Of a stretch of DNA of 64,000 nt, positions 63,884 through 64,000 are shown in pieces. The translations under genes were made by a program, and so were the position numbers. The stretch's first letter is position 1. Each line of letters opens with the position of its first letter. The notes under the pieces are model-generated. The model saw only the letters and a list, made by a program, of their open reading frames with translations. It was not told the origin of the DNA and ran no database searches. Origin of the DNA: Chitinophagaceae bacterium IBVUCB2. Lineage in GTDB: Bacteria; Bacteroidota; Bacteroidia; Chitinophagales; Chitinophagaceae. The stretch covers positions 1,238,618-1,302,617 of the forward strand of contig NFUV01000002.1 in NCBI GenBank assembly GCA_002127295.1, in the 5' to 3' direction.

Positions 63884-64000
63884 TGAACTGTGTAAAAAAA
63901 CAAATAAATTTTTTACTTTTTCAGGGTTTAGGTGACCAATAATTAGGTTGATACAAACTGTTGTTTTTTACAACTGCAAATACCTGTTTTAAAAGTTTGT

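Noticed and set aside
1..64000. CRISPR arrays, tRNA or rRNA genes, prophage or insertion sequences
   Set aside because: No regularly spaced repeats, cloverleaf-type sequences, rRNA segments, transposase or phage genes were recognised on reading. A tRNA or Rfam scan was not possible here.

Overview
The window reads as a chromosome segment from a Bacteroidota bacterium, most likely a Chitinophagaceae-type (Sphingobacteriia/Chitinophagia) organism. Supporting signs are type IX secretion C-terminal domains of both type A and type B, a TonB-dependent receptor with a carboxypeptidase-like N-terminal domain, many lipoproteins with Bacteroidota-style lipoboxes, a LytTR/reg_prop sensor pair, promoter -7 boxes of the form TAnnTTTG, and almost no Shine-Dalgarno sequences. 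No rRNA, tRNA, CRISPR array, prophage or transposase was seen.

Layout. 0.3-5.4 kb: an exported MORN protein, small membrane proteins, a Rnk/GreA-like factor, a luciferase-like flavin monooxygenase and a DUF559 endonuclease-like gene followed by a nested palindrome. 5.5-8.2 kb and 12.0-13.2 kb: small stress-type proteins (DUF2383-like and DUF892 ferritin-like proteins, strongly disordered hydrophilic proteins, CsbD). Between these lie a serine hydrolase, a DEVD-box helicase with VF530, and a PepSY-type membrane protein. 13.3-19.9 kb: a LytTR response regulator with a 1004-residue reg_prop sensor kinase, a lipoprotein, a globin, a single-domain receiver and a SWIB protein with a histone-like tail. 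20-26 kb: a four-domain beta/gamma-crystallin-like exported protein, a GMC dehydrogenase with its Tat-type small subunit, and pullulanase. 26-34 kb: a second DEAD-box helicase with a structured leader, an LpxR-like protein, a SET protein, an RRM protein, MazG, an rRNA methyltransferase and an AraC regulator. 34-43 kb: an S9 peptidase, type IX substrates, a beta-lactamase-like hydrolase, thiolase and a GNAT enzyme. 43.9-53.3 kb: the lower part of histidine degradation (hutI, fused ftcD, hutG) interleaved with unknown exported proteins, a SpecificRecomb-family membrane protein and an adenylate cyclase with TolB-like and TPR domains. 53.3-64 kb: two BON-type proteins, a TPR protein, an ABC-F ATPase, a DUF3347/TonB receptor pair, an intergenic repeat element and a lipoprotein gene bounded by an inverted repeat.

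How it fits together. Histidine catabolism is the clearest pathway. HutI makes formimidoylglutamate, and two alternative consumers, FtcD and HutG, are encoded next to each other, while hutH and hutU are not in the window. The second theme is a set of small, often disordered proteins that look like a stress or desiccation response. They share leader sequences at fixed distances from their start codons, and this is the best candidate here for something undescribed. The third theme is RNA biology: two DEAD-box helicases, an RRM protein and an RNA methyltransferase, with an attenuator-like leader in front of one helicase. Start sites were moved downstream of the longest open frame wherever a signal peptide, a family N-terminus or a promoter position argued for it.
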